Below, piece by piece: positions 46,588-55,433 of a stretch of DNA of 64,000 nucleotides; position 1 is the stretch's first letter, and the number at the start of each line of letters is the position of its first letter. The notes beneath the pieces are model-generated. The model was not told where the DNA came from. It searched no databases and saw only the letters and a list, made by a program, of their open reading frames with translations. The stretch comes from Kurthia gibsonii. Its GTDB lineage: Bacteria; Bacillota; Bacilli; Bacillales_A; Planococcaceae. The DNA is taken from NCBI RefSeq assembly GCF_006539985.1, contig NZ_BJOB01000007.1, positions 31,729-95,728 on the forward strand. The letters are read 5' to 3'. A program made the position numbers and the translations under genes.

Positions 46588-47820
46588 ATGACACAAGCGC
46601 GTATTATTTTTCATTTAGATATGAATTGTTTTTATGCTTCAGTGGAACAAGCATTGAATCCGACGCTAAAAGGAAAAGCGATTGCGGTAGCTGGTAACCC
46701 GAAGGAACGTCGTGGCATCTTAGTTACCTGTTCCTATGAAGCGAGGGCAAAAGGTGTATATACGACGATGCCTGTATGGGAAGCAAAACAAAAGTGTCCT
46801 GAAATTATTCTCCTCTCACCTAATTTTGATGCCTATAGACGGGCTTCAAAAGCGATGTTCGATCTATTAAGAAGCTATACATATCTTGTTGAACCTGTAT
46901 CCATTGATGAGGGATATATGGATGTGACAGAGATTGTGCATGGGAGTGAAGCGATTCAATTAGCTGAAAAAATTCAAATGCAGTTAAAAGAAGAACTCGA
47001 TTTACCTTGTTCCATCGGGATTGCACCGAATAAGTTTTTAGCGAAAACAGCTTCCAATATGAAAAAACCAATGGGCATCACTGTGCTACGAAAAAGACAA
47101 GTGCCGCATATATTATGGCCTTTAAAAACGATTGAAATGCATGGAGTAGGCGCGAGTACGGCGAAAAAGTTAGTCACGTATGGCATTGAAACGATTGGTG
47201 ATTTAGCACAGAAAACGGAAAAAGAAATGCATCAATGGATGGGAAAGAATGGGGTTCGTCTATGGGAAAAGGCACATGGTATAGATCGTAGACAAGTAGA
47301 CCCAGAAGCCATTTACGATATAAAATCGGTTGGTAATTCGATGACTTCCGCTGTAGACTTAGTAGAGATGCGTGAAGTAGTAGAGATGGTTCAAAAATTA
47401 AGTAAAAAAGTAGCAAAACGATTACGTGCGAAAAATTTAGCTGGTACGACTTTACAAATTCAAATACGAACATCAGATTGGCAAAATAAAACGCGTTCTA
47501 TAACATTTAAAAATGGCATCTATGAGCAGCAAGATATTGAACGCGAGGCACTTAAATTAGTGCGCAAACATTGGCACTTTGAACCTTTACGCTTAATGGG
47601 CGTTACGGTTAGTCATGTATATAATCGTAGGGAAGCGGCTGAACAACTTTCGATTTTTAATTATGCAGAACATGCAAAAGAAGAACCGGTTTTAAAGTTG
47701 GTAGAACAGTTACAACGAAAATACGGAAAAAATAGCCTTCAAAAAGGTGTCTCTGTAGCTAAAAATCCTGATTACACAGCGCAGACGAGTTTTAGTAAAG
47801 ATTTTTTAGACGATCATTAG
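46588..47820 (+). CDS. dinB: DNA polymerase IV (Y family)
   Basis: The 410-residue translesion polymerase has HLDMNCFYASVE with catalytic D11, and SIDEGYMD with D107/E108. A helix-hairpin-helix thumb (MHGVGASTAKKLVTYGIETIGDL) and the little-finger domain follow. Near the C terminus EQLSIFN looks like a beta-clamp binding motif. The frame opens at 46570, but AAGAGGTG fits the ATG at 46588. The Bacillus orthologue (yqjH, polYB) is next to rnz in the same order. Confidence 0.95.
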   Translation: MTQARIIFHLDMNCFYASVEQALNPTLKGKAIAVAGNPKERRGILVTCSYEARAKGVYTTMPVWEAKQKCPEIILLSPNFDAYRRASKAMFDLLRSYTYLVEPVSIDEGYMDVTEIVHGSEAIQLAEKIQMQLKEELDLPCSIGIAPNKFLAKTASNMKKPMGITVLRKRQVPHILWPLKTIEMHGVGASTAKKLVTYGIETIGDLAQKTEKEMHQWMGKNGVRLWEKAHGIDRRQVDPEAIYDIKSVGNSMTSAVDLVEMREVVEMVQKLSKKVAKRLRAKNLAGTTLQIQIRTSDWQNKTRSITFKNGIYEQQDIEREALKLVRKHWHFEPLRLMGVTVSHVYNRREAAEQLSIFNYAEHAKEEPVLKLVEQLQRKYGKNSLQKGVSVAKNPDYTAQTSFSKDFLDDH

Positions 47821-47831
47821 GAGGAAATGAA

Positions 47832-48788
47832 ATGCAGATTCAGTTTTTAGGAACAGGGGCAGGCATGCCATCTAAACTGCGCAATACATCTTCAATTGCG
47901 CTTAAATTATTAGAAGAATGCGGTGAAATTTGGTTGTTCGATTGTGGTGAAGCAACGCAACATCAAATTTTACATACGACGATTAAACCAGGTAAGATTC
48001 ATAAACTCTTTATTACACATTTACATGGGGATCATATTTTTGGCTTACCAGGTTTTTTAAGTTCACGCTCCTTTTTAGGTGGGAATGATCGACTAACAAT
48101 TTATGGACCTAAAGGATTAGAAGAGTGGGTTCGCATGACATTGAATGTCACGAAGACGCATCTAACATATGAGCTTCATTTTGTAGAAGTAGTAGAAGGT
48201 TTATTATTTGAAGATGATCAATTTCAAGTATATGTACGTCAATTAGAGCATGTCATTCCTTGTTATGGTTATCGAATCGTCCAAAAAGATTTACCAGGTA
48301 AGTTAGATGTAGAAAAAGCACGCCAACTTGGTGTACCGAATGGACCGCTACTAGGACGCTTAAAGAGCGGTTTTGATATACAATTAGAGAACGGGGAAGT
48401 TATTTCAAGTGAGCAAGTTGTATCCGAACCAATCAAAGGTTTCATTGTGACGATTTTAGGTGACACACGTTACTGCCAGGCAGCCATTGATTTAGCAAAA
48501 GATGCAGATGTAGTTATTCATGAAGCGACTTTTGATGAAGGAACATCGGAACTTGCTGCTATTTATGGTCATGCGACAAATGAAGAAGCGGCGCGTGTGG
48601 CACGAGAAGCAGGTGCGAAGCAGTTGTTCATGAATCATATTAGTGCTCGTTTTTTATCACATGACTTACAACGCCTTGTACAACATGCAAGAGAGACGTT
48701 TGCAGAAAGTTATATTGTGAATGATTTTGAACAGTATGCGTGGCGAAATCATAAATGTCAACTTATGGAAAAAGGAGTAATAGTATGA
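47832..48788 (+). CDS. rnz: Ribonuclease Z
   Basis: The 318-residue metallo-beta-lactamase endonuclease trims tRNA 3' ends (EC 3.1.26.11). The zinc motif is THLHGDH (H63, H65, D67, H68), with GTGAGMPSKLRNTSS at the N terminus, LGDTRYC and NHISARF later, and the exosite region around 150-190. It starts 11 bases after dinB with TAGGAGGAAATG. It overlaps the next gene by 4 bases. Confidence 0.96.
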   Translation: MQIQFLGTGAGMPSKLRNTSSIALKLLEECGEIWLFDCGEATQHQILHTTIKPGKIHKLFITHLHGDHIFGLPGFLSSRSFLGGNDRLTIYGPKGLEEWVRMTLNVTKTHLTYELHFVEVVEGLLFEDDQFQVYVRQLEHVIPCYGYRIVQKDLPGKLDVEKARQLGVPNGPLLGRLKSGFDIQLENGEVISSEQVVSEPIKGFIVTILGDTRYCQAAIDLAKDADVVIHEATFDEGTSELAAIYGHATNEEAARVAREAGAKQLFMNHISARFLSHDLQRLVQHARETFAESYIVNDFEQYAWRNHKCQLMEKGVIV

Positions 48789-49864
48789 CATTTAAAGTGA
48801 TGTTGTTTATCATCGTTGCGCTTTTCATTTATTCCGCACTTGTTTTTTATATTGGCTGGAATATACGTGTACTGATGAAAAGTTTCGGTTTGAAGCGAGG
48901 GAAAATAGCGTTTTGGATTATTTATATCTTCATCGCGTATTCAATTATGTTGACGCGATTCATCCCGCTCGATTTTTTGAAAATACTAAGTGATTATTGG
49001 TTATTTGCTTTTTCGTATGGACTTATTTTATGTATCGTTTGTAATATTTTATCGCTTATTTTAAGACGACGTTATACACGCATTATTGGAAGTAGCGCCA
49101 TTGTAATACTATTAATAGCGGCTGGTGTAGGTACATATTATGCTTATACACCAGTCGTTCATTATCAAACAATTGACCGACTTGAAAAGGCGAATGGTCA
49201 ACAATTAAAAGTAGTTGTCGCAAGCGATACACATTTAGGATTACTCTCGAATAAAAAGCACCTTTCACGTTTTGTAGAGCTTGCAAATAAAGAGAAGCCA
49301 GATGTTGTTATTTTAGCAGGAGACCTTGTAGATGACTCACCAAAGTGGTTTAATGAACAGCAGATGAAAGATGAATTGAAGAAACTACAAGCAACATATG
49401 GTGTTTATGCAGTTCTCGGTAACCATGAGTACATTGGAGACGAGCTTCCAACTGTAAAACAAGCCATGAAAAACGCGAATGTGACATTGTTACAAGATCA
49501 AACTGTCACAATAGCAGGTGATATCGCATTAACAGGACGTGATGATGCAACAAATAAAAAGCGTGCTTCTTTACAAAAACTTCAACAAGAAGTGAAGAGA
49601 GGGCAACCTTGGATTGTGATTGACCATCAACCAAGTAAAACAATGAATGATCCAGGTGTGTCATTCATGATGTCTGGTCATACACACGCAGGTCAGATTT
49701 GGCCGGGTAAATGGATGACAGAATTCATTTATAAATTAAACTATGGTCACGAAAAACGAAATGGTACCGATTATCTTGTGACATCAGGATATGGTTTTTG
49801 GGGTCCACCAATGCGAATTGGTACACAAGCAGAACTTTGGTCGGTCACCCTTCAATTCAAGTAA
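48785..49864 (+). CDS. Membrane-anchored metallophosphoesterase
   Basis: The 359-residue protein has four membrane helices in the first 130 residues and a C-terminal calcineurin-like phosphoesterase domain. Motifs: ASDTHLGL (Asp, His), ILAGDLVDDS (Asp), GNHEY (Asn, His), and MSGHTHAGQ (His pair). Orientation would place the catalytic domain outside the cell. The frame opens at 48755, but AAAAGGAG and the ATGA overlap with rnz fix the start at ATG 48785. YkuE/YpbG-type proteins are the nearest family I can name; substrate unknown. Confidence 0.87.
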   Translation: MTFKVMLFIIVALFIYSALVFYIGWNIRVLMKSFGLKRGKIAFWIIYIFIAYSIMLTRFIPLDFLKILSDYWLFAFSYGLILCIVCNILSLILRRRYTRIIGSSAIVILLIAAGVGTYYAYTPVVHYQTIDRLEKANGQQLKVVVASDTHLGLLSNKKHLSRFVELANKEKPDVVILAGDLVDDSPKWFNEQQMKDELKKLQATYGVYAVLGNHEYIGDELPTVKQAMKNANVTLLQDQTVTIAGDIALTGRDDATNKKRASLQKLQQEVKRGQPWIVIDHQPSKTMNDPGVSFMMSGHTHAGQIWPGKWMTEFIYKLNYGHEKRNGTDYLVTSGYGFWGPPMRIGTQAELWSVTLQFK

Positions 49865-49885
49865 TAAGCAACTAGAGGTAGGAAA

Positions 49886-50450
49886 ATGAACATGTTACAA
49901 GATGTAAAATATTTAAAGGATTATGACAATAAGCTCATTGTCTACCAACATGGTCAAACCCTATTTTTTGATATGGCGGATTTACAAATTTTGACGAACT
50001 TAGGTTATACAATGGATCAATTTGTCGGTCGAAATATTACAGCGGTATATGATAATTTAACGTTAGAAGATAGCACATTAATTACGGTTTTAAAAACAGG
50101 GAAGCCAATGGGGCACGTAACACGACAGTTACATGCTTCCATTGGCTTTACGTATATTTCGAAAAATTCAACGTATCCAATTTTAGATACACAAGGGGTT
50201 GTGAAAGGTGTGGATTGAATTCTCAAAACATGATTATGAAAATCAGGATATTCATGTTTTAGAAGATTATCCGCAACATAAAAATTATCGAAAAAATAAT
50301 ATAATTCACACAATCGAAGATGTTGTAGCTGCAAGTGATTAATCAATTCGCGTACAAGAAAAAATGAAAAAATTCGCTAAAACGGATTCCACATTGATGA
50401 TTTTTGGACGCACAGGAACGGGAAAAGAATTGGTGGCTTAAGCGATTTAT
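49886..50450 (+). pseudogene. Decayed sigma-54-dependent activator (PAS + AAA start)
   Basis: The N-terminal 110 residues, behind GAGGTAGG, form a PAS-like sensor domain (LQILTNLGYTMDQFVGRNITAVYDN, then HVTRQLHASIGF, YPILDTQGVV) ending at a TGA at 50216-50218. In the next frame the text continues as an activator linker (NNIIHTIEDVVAASD) and the AAA start: IRVQEKMKKFAKTDSTLMIFGRTGTGKELVA. Stops interrupt at 50340-50342 and 50439-50441, and everything after AIYK is gone. Walker A is GRTGTGKE where GETGTGKE is usual. RocR/BkdR-like regulators are the closest family. Confidence 0.8.
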
Positions 50451-50467
50451 AAAAGAGGGACAATCTA

Positions 50468-50653
50468 TTGAAAACAATTCAACATACAGTCGTTGTGGGA
50501 CTCGCAGTATTTGCGATTTACTTCGGTGTGGGCAACTTAATTTTTCCACCTACAATCAGAAATCTGTTAGGAGACAATTGGATTCTCAGTTTAACATCTG
50601 TATTAGTCATTGTACTTTTATTCATTGTGATCACGCAGACTTTGTCGTATTAG
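50468..50653 (+). pseudogene. BrnQ-like branched-chain amino acid transporter, N-terminal remnant
   Basis: A 61-residue frame begins at TTG 50468 behind AAGAGGG. VVVGLAVFAIYFGVGNLIFPP is the N-terminal signature of BrnQ/LivJ-type sodium-coupled branched-chain amino acid carriers, and a second hydrophobic helix follows. A real BrnQ has over 400 residues; here the frame runs into another gene's remnant near 50630 and stops at 50653. It is a deletion relic. Confidence 0.75.
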
Positions 50654-50775
50654 AACAAGATTTTTTCACCGTTTCATCTGAAAAAATCAGCGAAACAACA
50701 GTGAAAGAAACATATGTCGCAGGTCAATGCGTTTATCAAAAACAAAATCATACATCTCTCCCCAAAATGAGATGA
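50629..50775 (+). pseudogene. Amidohydrolase (YtcJ-like) C-terminal remnant
   Basis: In the frame DHADFVVLEQDFF, TVSSEKISETTVKETYVAGQCVY the end of an amidohydrolase family 3 protein is recognisable: the usual pattern is ADFVVLDxD, xxIxxIxVxxTxVxGxxVY. All catalytic parts are missing. It is joined directly to the BrnQ remnant and stops at 50773-50775 just before a strong terminator. Confidence 0.7.
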
Positions 50776-50813
50776 AGCGTCATTGCAACCCCCAATTGCA
50801 ATGACGCTTTTTT
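50775..50813. terminator. Bidirectional terminator
   Basis: AAGCGTCATTGCAA pairs perfectly with TTGCAATGACGCTT, T run after; serves the relic region and the convergent MFS gene. Confidence 0.93.
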
Positions 50814-50814
50814 C

Positions 50815-51996
50815 TTATTCTAAACTTGTGGATTCAACAGCTTGTGTTGCGGGGCTTTTTTGAAAAAGTAAGCCGACACGCAAGAGAATGAGTGCGAACA
50901 AAATGATGATGGATGCAAATACAAGCGCAGCATTGTAACTTCCATATTGCTTCACTAGAATTCCAGCTGCAATGGGTCCGATGATTTGTCCAATTGCATA
51001 GGAAGTCGTTAAAATCGATACGACACTGGCACTCTTTTTCGGGAAAAGTTGTCTTCCGTAGCTTGTTGACATCGCAACAAGTCCGACAAACGTAGAGCCA
51101 AATAGTAGCGCCGATAAAAGTACCGTCCAAATATTCGTCGTAAGAACGGGCAAAATGACAGCCACAATTTGAATGATATATGCAATGGATAAAATCGTCG
51201 TTGGTTTATAGGTTGTCATGAGCCAAATCCAGAGCGGTGCAGACGGAATGGCACCTAAACCGACAATGACCCAACTAAAGCCAGCATATTGTTGAATGCT
51301 TGGAATACTATGTACCAAGTCAACTAAAAATGTACCTGTAATGATATAGCCAAGTCCTTCTAAACCATAGGCAATCGTCAGCCAAACCATAAAACCACGC
51401 AGTACTTTATCTGATTTTGGACTTTTAATATGTGGCTCTGCACGTAGATTACGCCATAAAATGAATGTAATGACCATACAGAAAGCTGCGATGGCTGTTA
51501 AACCGAAATAAGCAATCCGCCAATTCCCGTATGAAACGAAAAGCGGTACAACTAATCCAGAGATCGCAATACCAAGTCCGATTCCACTAAATGTATAGCC
51601 AGACCATTTGCCAAGTTGGTATTTGGCTAAGTAATCCATTAGCATGCTCGACGTAAGTACGAAGATAATACCTCCTGTAATGCCACTAACAATACGTAGC
51701 GAGAACCACATGCTCACATGATCGGTTACCCCCATGAAAAAGACCGATAAAATGCATAAGAAGACATTTAATCCTAAAATACTCTTTTGATATTTCACAA
51801 TCCAACCAGCCGCAAAAGCACCGACTAAGTAGCCAATATAGTTCCCTGCAGCAATTACACTACCTGTTTGAACGGATAAATTCTCCGATTCCCGTAAAAA
51901 AGGAAGAACAGATGTGAAAGAGAAGCGACCAATCCCCATTGCGATTGTTAAAAATAAAATAGCGCCAATCATAATACTAAAATGTTTCCTATTCAA
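50815..51996 (-). CDS. MFS transporter, YbfB/YjiJ type
   Basis: The 393-residue protein has twelve hydrophobic segments. The start FLTIAMGIGRFSFTSVLPFLRE followed by AGNYIGYLVGAFAAGWIV is the signature of the YbfB/YjiJ subfamily. The loop after helix 10 carries GRQLFPKKSASVVSILTTSYAIGQIIGP. The start ATG 51996 follows GGGGGTG. Substrate unknown. It stands alone. Confidence 0.85.
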   Translation of the reverse strand: MNRKHFSIMIGAILFLTIAMGIGRFSFTSVLPFLRESENLSVQTGSVIAAGNYIGYLVGAFAAGWIVKYQKSILGLNVFLCILSVFFMGVTDHVSMWFSLRIVSGITGGIIFVLTSSMLMDYLAKYQLGKWSGYTFSGIGLGIAISGLVVPLFVSYGNWRIAYFGLTAIAAFCMVITFILWRNLRAEPHIKSPKSDKVLRGFMVWLTIAYGLEGLGYIITGTFLVDLVHSIPSIQQYAGFSWVIVGLGAIPSAPLWIWLMTTYKPTTILSIAYIIQIVAVILPVLTTNIWTVLLSALLFGSTFVGLVAMSTSYGRQLFPKKSASVVSILTTSYAIGQIIGPIAAGILVKQYGSYNAALVFASIIILFALILLRVGLLFQKSPATQAVESTSLE

Positions 51997-52130
51997 CGGA
52001 AAACACCCCCTTTTGTAGAAAAAAGCATGAAAAAAGAAACCTAATTCAACTATACAGAAAAGTGGAAGTGATTACCAATACTATTTATTTTCAATCGTGT
52101 TATACTGTAAAGATAAAGGAAGTGAAGTCA

Positions 52131-52331
52131 ATGCGTTACCATCAAAATCAAATGCAAAAATTAGTCAATACCACTCCTCAATTGAAAAAAGAATTGAATG
52201 AGATTAAACAATCCATGTCTTTAGAAAATGATTATGCGCTAAAAGCGTTATATCATGCTGCGATAAAAGACGGCGGAAAATTCCAACAAGCGTACCAAGC
52301 GCTCGATGTAGAATTTAAAAAGCAATCATAA
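52131..52331 (+). CDS. Small helical hypothetical protein
   Basis: The 66-residue soluble product is helical, with many Lys and Gln (QMQKLVNTTPQLKKELNEIKQ). No family is recognised. AAAGGAAG lies 8 bases before the ATG at 52131; a longer frame from 52062 has no such site. It is followed at once by a strong terminator. Confidence 0.55.
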   Translation: MRYHQNQMQKLVNTTPQLKKELNEIKQSMSLENDYALKALYHAAIKDGGKFQQAYQALDVEFKKQS

Positions 52332-52333
52332 CA

Positions 52334-52370
52334 AGAAGAGCCACAGCATAAAAAATGCTGTGGCTCTTTT
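52334..52370. terminator. Bidirectional terminator
   Basis: AAGAGCCACAGCA pairs perfectly with TGCTGTGGCTCTT, with T on one side, between convergent genes. Confidence 0.92.
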
Positions 52371-52403
52371 CGATAATTACCGATATTCCGTTTTGGAATT
52401 TAA

Positions 52404-53348
52404 TCAATCTTGTATGATAGAATGGAAGAAGTTGGATAGGTGAATCGTTGCCTCTTCTGTTTCTTGTTCGAAATAGTCCATCTTACTGAAAAAACTATGA
52501 ATTAAGCCATCGAGAATCACGCGCTCTGATTGAACGCCTGCTTGTTGTAGTTGCTCAATAAACTTTTCGCCTTCATGATTTAATACGTCGTAAGCAGCAC
52601 TCACAATAATCGTAGGCGGTAGTAATGACTTCTTCTCATAAAGGGCAGGTGAGACATAAGGGTGCGTGAGACGTTCATTCTCTTGTACATAATAACGATA
52701 ATAAAGATCTAATTCATCGTCATCTAAACCATATTGTTTGGCGAATTGAAGGTCCTCTTTTGCTACAGTAGCAGTGGCATCCAGTGCAGGATACGTAAGT
52801 AGCAAAGCTTGAATGGTCGGTCCTTGTTCTTCAATCGCTCGTACGGCAATCGAAGCAGCGAGATTACCACCCGCGCTGTCACCAGCTACAGCGAGACGTT
52901 TTAAATCAATCGGTAGTTGTAATGGATTTTGGTAAATCCAGTTTAGTGCATCATACGCATCTTGTTGCGGAATGGGGTAGGGATGTTCAGGTGCTAAACG
53001 ATAATCCACATTGACAATGATCGCCTGACTATGTTTAGCGAGATACTGACACCCACCATCCATATAATCTAAATCACCGATTGCCCAACCACCGCCATGA
53101 AAGTATAAAATGGCAGGTAAAATCGTCTCATCTGTATGAGGTGTATAAATACGAATTGGAATTTTGGTACCATCTTTAGCTGTAAAATATGTGTTTTCTA
53201 TGGATGTTATGCCATCTAATTGAATATGTCGTTGTAAGAAAGGTGTTCGTTCAATTTGAATTCCTTGTTCATTTTCTGTAAATGGATTGTAGCTTCCGTG
53301 ATTTTGAATGTAGCGTTTTGCTTCAGGCCTTAATTGAATGGATGTCAT
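52404..53348 (-). CDS. Alpha/beta hydrolase, HSL-type acetyl esterase
   Basis: The 314-residue protein shows the hormone-sensitive lipase family pattern: oxyanion motif HGGGW (84-88), YRLAPEHPYP, nucleophile S158 in GDSAGGNLAAS, the acid in SAAYDVLNHEGEKF and the His in GLIHSF. It has no signal peptide, so it is cytoplasmic. The ATG follows AAAGGGGA. Such enzymes hydrolyse short-chain esters; the natural substrate is unknown. Confidence 0.9.
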   Translation of the reverse strand: MTSIQLRPEAKRYIQNHGSYNPFTENEQGIQIERTPFLQRHIQLDGITSIENTYFTAKDGTKIPIRIYTPHTDETILPAILYFHGGGWAIGDLDYMDGGCQYLAKHSQAIIVNVDYRLAPEHPYPIPQQDAYDALNWIYQNPLQLPIDLKRLAVAGDSAGGNLAASIAVRAIEEQGPTIQALLLTYPALDATATVAKEDLQFAKQYGLDDDELDLYYRYYVQENERLTHPYVSPALYEKKSLLPPTIIVSAAYDVLNHEGEKFIEQLQQAGVQSERVILDGLIHSFFSKMDYFEQETEEATIHLSNFFHSIIQD

Positions 53349-53438
53349 AGAAAATCCCCTTTCCTGTCGTCTATTATTCGAAGTATAACATAGAAAATAT
53401 TATTCAGATAGTATTAGTTGGTTTTAAGGAGGATATAA

Positions 53439-53624
53439 ATGAAAAAAATAATAGTGTACATCTGTGCAATTGTAGCGATTTTATCTATTATAATCGATAA
53501 ATCCCCAAATTCTTGGTTACTTTATGTAGTAATCCAAGTGTGTCGCTTTGTTTTTAGCATGTCCATACTGCTGTGGACTTTCCGAAAAATAGATGCTTAT
53601 TTTCATCAAAAAAGGGAGCAGTAA
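53439..53624 (+). CDS. Small membrane protein, two helices
   Basis: The 61-residue product has two hydrophobic helices (about 3-20 and 26-47) and a basic tail (FHQKREQ). TTAAGGAGG lies ideally before the ATG, which supports expression. Family unknown. It is followed by a hairpin shared with the convergent isochorismatase-like gene. Confidence 0.6.
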   Translation: MKKIIVYICAIVAILSIIIDKSPNSWLLYVVIQVCRFVFSMSILLWTFRKIDAYFHQKREQ

Positions 53625-53648
53625 TCATTCAACTACTCCCTCTTTTGC
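53609..53648. terminator. Bidirectional terminator
   Basis: GGGAGCAGT pairs with ACTACTCCC (one mismatch), flanked by A and T runs. Confidence 0.75.
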
Positions 53649-54187
53649 TATTTAATAATTTTACTTATTTGTTTGAATGCGTCGCCTTTTGCCACTTTCA
53701 GCAGTTCAAATAAAGCCATCTCGACTGTTGTTAAAGGAATGTTTTCTTGTTCAAAACGACGCAATGCGATTTCGCGATCAAGTTCGCAGCGAGAATCAAC
53801 CGCATCTGCGGCCACTTCTACATGGAACCCAGCTGCTTTTAAATCTTTTGCGGTTTGATAGACGCAAATATGCGTTTCAATACCACATAATAAGATTTGT
53901 TTTTTACCCGAAGCAATTAGTGCCTCTTTAAATTCATCTGTTCCCCATGCACTAAATGTTATTTTTTCAATTGGTTTTGTAATAGGAGATAAAATCTCTG
54001 CAAGTGAATCGACTGTAGGACCTAAACCTCTCGGATATTGCTCTAGCCATACAATCGGTAGTTCAAGTGTTTTTGCGCCTTTTAAGAGCTGTTCTAATTT
54101 ACGAAGTGTTTCTTCATGACGGTTCATCAATGTAGCAAGACGACCCTGTACATCGATTAATACAACTGCAGTTTGTTCTAAATTCAT
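53648..54187 (-). CDS. Isochorismatase-family cysteine hydrolase
   Basis: The 179-residue protein has the family catalytic triad: D12 in VVLIDVQGRLA, Lys in PIEKITFSAW (about K75) and C108 in CGIETHICVYQTA. It is of the YcaC-like hydrolase group, and the substrate cannot be told from sequence. The start is ATG 54187 after AAGAGGTC. It stands alone. Confidence 0.87.
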   Translation of the reverse strand: MNLEQTAVVLIDVQGRLATLMNRHEETLRKLEQLLKGAKTLELPIVWLEQYPRGLGPTVDSLAEILSPITKPIEKITFSAWGTDEFKEALIASGKKQILLCGIETHICVYQTAKDLKAAGFHVEVAADAVDSRCELDREIALRRFEQENIPLTTVEMALFELLKVAKGDAFKQISKIIK

Positions 54188-54303
54188 CGAATAAGACCTC
54201 TTTTCTTTTCATTAAGTATCAATTTTCTTCCATTTCATCGTATCGTATTTTATGTCTTTCTGCAAAAATCTACAACAATCTAAAAAGAAAATGGAAAATA
54301 CTG

Positions 54304-54373
54304 TTGACTTCTCTGCGTTACAATACTAAAATAAGTCCAATAAAACAATTCCTATAGAGTTACTTAGGATTGA
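54304..54373 (+). promoter_or_regulatory. Promoter with CymR-like operator for the sulfite reduction operon
   Basis: TTGACT (54304-54309) and TAAAAT (54327-54332) are exactly 17 bases apart. Just downstream, AATTCCTA (54347-54354) and TAGGATT (54365-54371) form an imperfect dyad. Read on the minus strand, 54347-54373 agrees with most specified positions of the Bacillus CymR box, including its GGAATT end. CymR represses sulfur genes when cysteine is plentiful, which suits the operon. The assignment is an inference from memory of the consensus. Confidence 0.6.
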
Positions 54374-54388
54374 GAGGGATGATATTGT

Positions 54389-54568
54389 ATGACGAATTTA
54401 ATTGAAGAACAGCACTTATCGGTTATTGAAAAAGCGATTCAAGAAATTCAATTTGGTGAAGTACAAATAACGATTCAAGACGGTAAGATTATTCAAATCA
54501 ATCGCTTGGAAAAACATCGTTTTACACAAACAAAAACAAATAAACCATCGAAACTAACAATTAAGTAA
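54389..54568 (+). CDS. yezD: YezD-like DUF2292 small protein (copy 1)
   Basis: This is a 59-residue protein. Its core, EKAIQEIQFGEVQITIQDGKIIQINRLEKHRF, matches the DUF2292/YezD pattern (a helix, then G-x-V-x-I-x-I-x-D-G-x-I-x-Q-I). GAGAGGGATG precedes the ATG at 54389. It is the first gene behind the CymR-like promoter and is separated from cobA by an internal hairpin. Role unknown; YezD-like genes are often found with sulfur assimilation genes. Confidence 0.8.
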   Translation: MTNLIEEQHLSVIEKAIQEIQFGEVQITIQDGKIIQINRLEKHRFTQTKTNKPSKLTIK

Positions 54569-54594
54569 ATATAAAAGAAGCTGACTAGACAACT

Positions 54595-54643
54595 AGAGGC
54601 TCTTATTTTTACGGTTCTTCCGTATGAATAGGAGTCTCTTTTT
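54595..54643 (+). terminator. Internal terminator/attenuator between yezD and cobA
   Basis: AGAGGCTCTTATT pairs with AATAGGAGTCTCT (G-U pairs allowed) around an inner ACGG/CCGT stem, then TTTTTCT. If it terminates partially it would set the ratio of yezD to the downstream enzymes. Confidence 0.7.
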
Positions 54644-54666
54644 CTATTCAGAAGGAGGAATGACAC

Positions 54667-55422
54667 ATGTCAAAAGTATATATTGTCGGTGCGGGACCGG
54701 GAGATGTGGAACTATTAACGGTAAAGGCGCTACGTGTCATACGAGAAGCAGATGTAATCTTGTATGATCGTTTAATTAATGAAGATATTTTAAATGAAGC
54801 AAGAGCAGATGCAGAGCTTGTCTTTTGCGGTAAGCTTCCCGGAAAGCATGCCATGATTCAAGAGCATATCCATGCACAACTTGTAGAATATGCGCTAAGA
54901 GGAAAGGTGGTCGTTCGTTTAAAAGGTGGTGATCCATTCGTATTCGGACGCGGCGCAGAAGAAGCTGAAGTCGTTGCGGCCGCTAATATTCCATTTGAAA
55001 TTATCCCAGGTATTACATCAGGTATCGCAGCAGCAGCTTATGCGGGCATTCCTGTAACACATCGTGATTATGGTTCTAGTTTTGCGATTGTAACAGGACA
55101 TATGAAGGAAGGCAAAGATGATTCGATTAAGTGGGAGAGTCTTGCGACAGGGATTGATACAGTCGCGATTTATATGGGGGTTCAAAATTTACCGTATATT
55201 GTCAAACAATTGACGACGCATGGACGTGCAGTTGATACACCGGTTGCACTCATTCATTGGGGAACATATGACAAACAACGTACGGTGACCGGAACGCTTG
55301 AAAATATTGAACGCATTGTGGAGGAAGAACGAATTGCCAATCCAAGCATTATTTTAGTCGGTGAAGTGGTTAAACTACGTGAAAAAATTGCTTGGGTACA
55401 AGAGGCAGCACTAGCTTATTAG
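54667..55422 (+). CDS. cobA: Uroporphyrinogen-III C-methyltransferase
   Basis: The 251-residue enzyme methylates uroporphyrinogen III at C2 and C7 to precorrin-2 (EC 2.1.1.107). Motifs: VYIVGAGPGDVELLTVKA, LYDRLI, RLKGGDPFVFGRG, PGITSGIAAAAYAGIPVTHRD and YMGVQNL. There is no fused uroporphyrinogen synthase or precorrin dehydrogenase domain. With SirB next door it supplies siroheme to CysI. The precorrin-2 dehydrogenase is not in the window. The ribosome binding site is AGAAGGAGG. Confidence 0.95.
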   Translation: MSKVYIVGAGPGDVELLTVKALRVIREADVILYDRLINEDILNEARADAELVFCGKLPGKHAMIQEHIHAQLVEYALRGKVVVRLKGGDPFVFGRGAEEAEVVAAANIPFEIIPGITSGIAAAAYAGIPVTHRDYGSSFAIVTGHMKEGKDDSIKWESLATGIDTVAIYMGVQNLPYIVKQLTTHGRAVDTPVALIHWGTYDKQRTVTGTLENIERIVEEERIANPSIILVGEVVKLREKIAWVQEAALAY

Positions 55423-55433
55423 GAGGGATTCGA

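Noticed and set aside
52062..52130. N-terminal extension of the 66-residue protein
   Set aside because: The extension overlaps promoter-like A/T-rich DNA, and AAAGGAAG is placed for the ATG at 52131.
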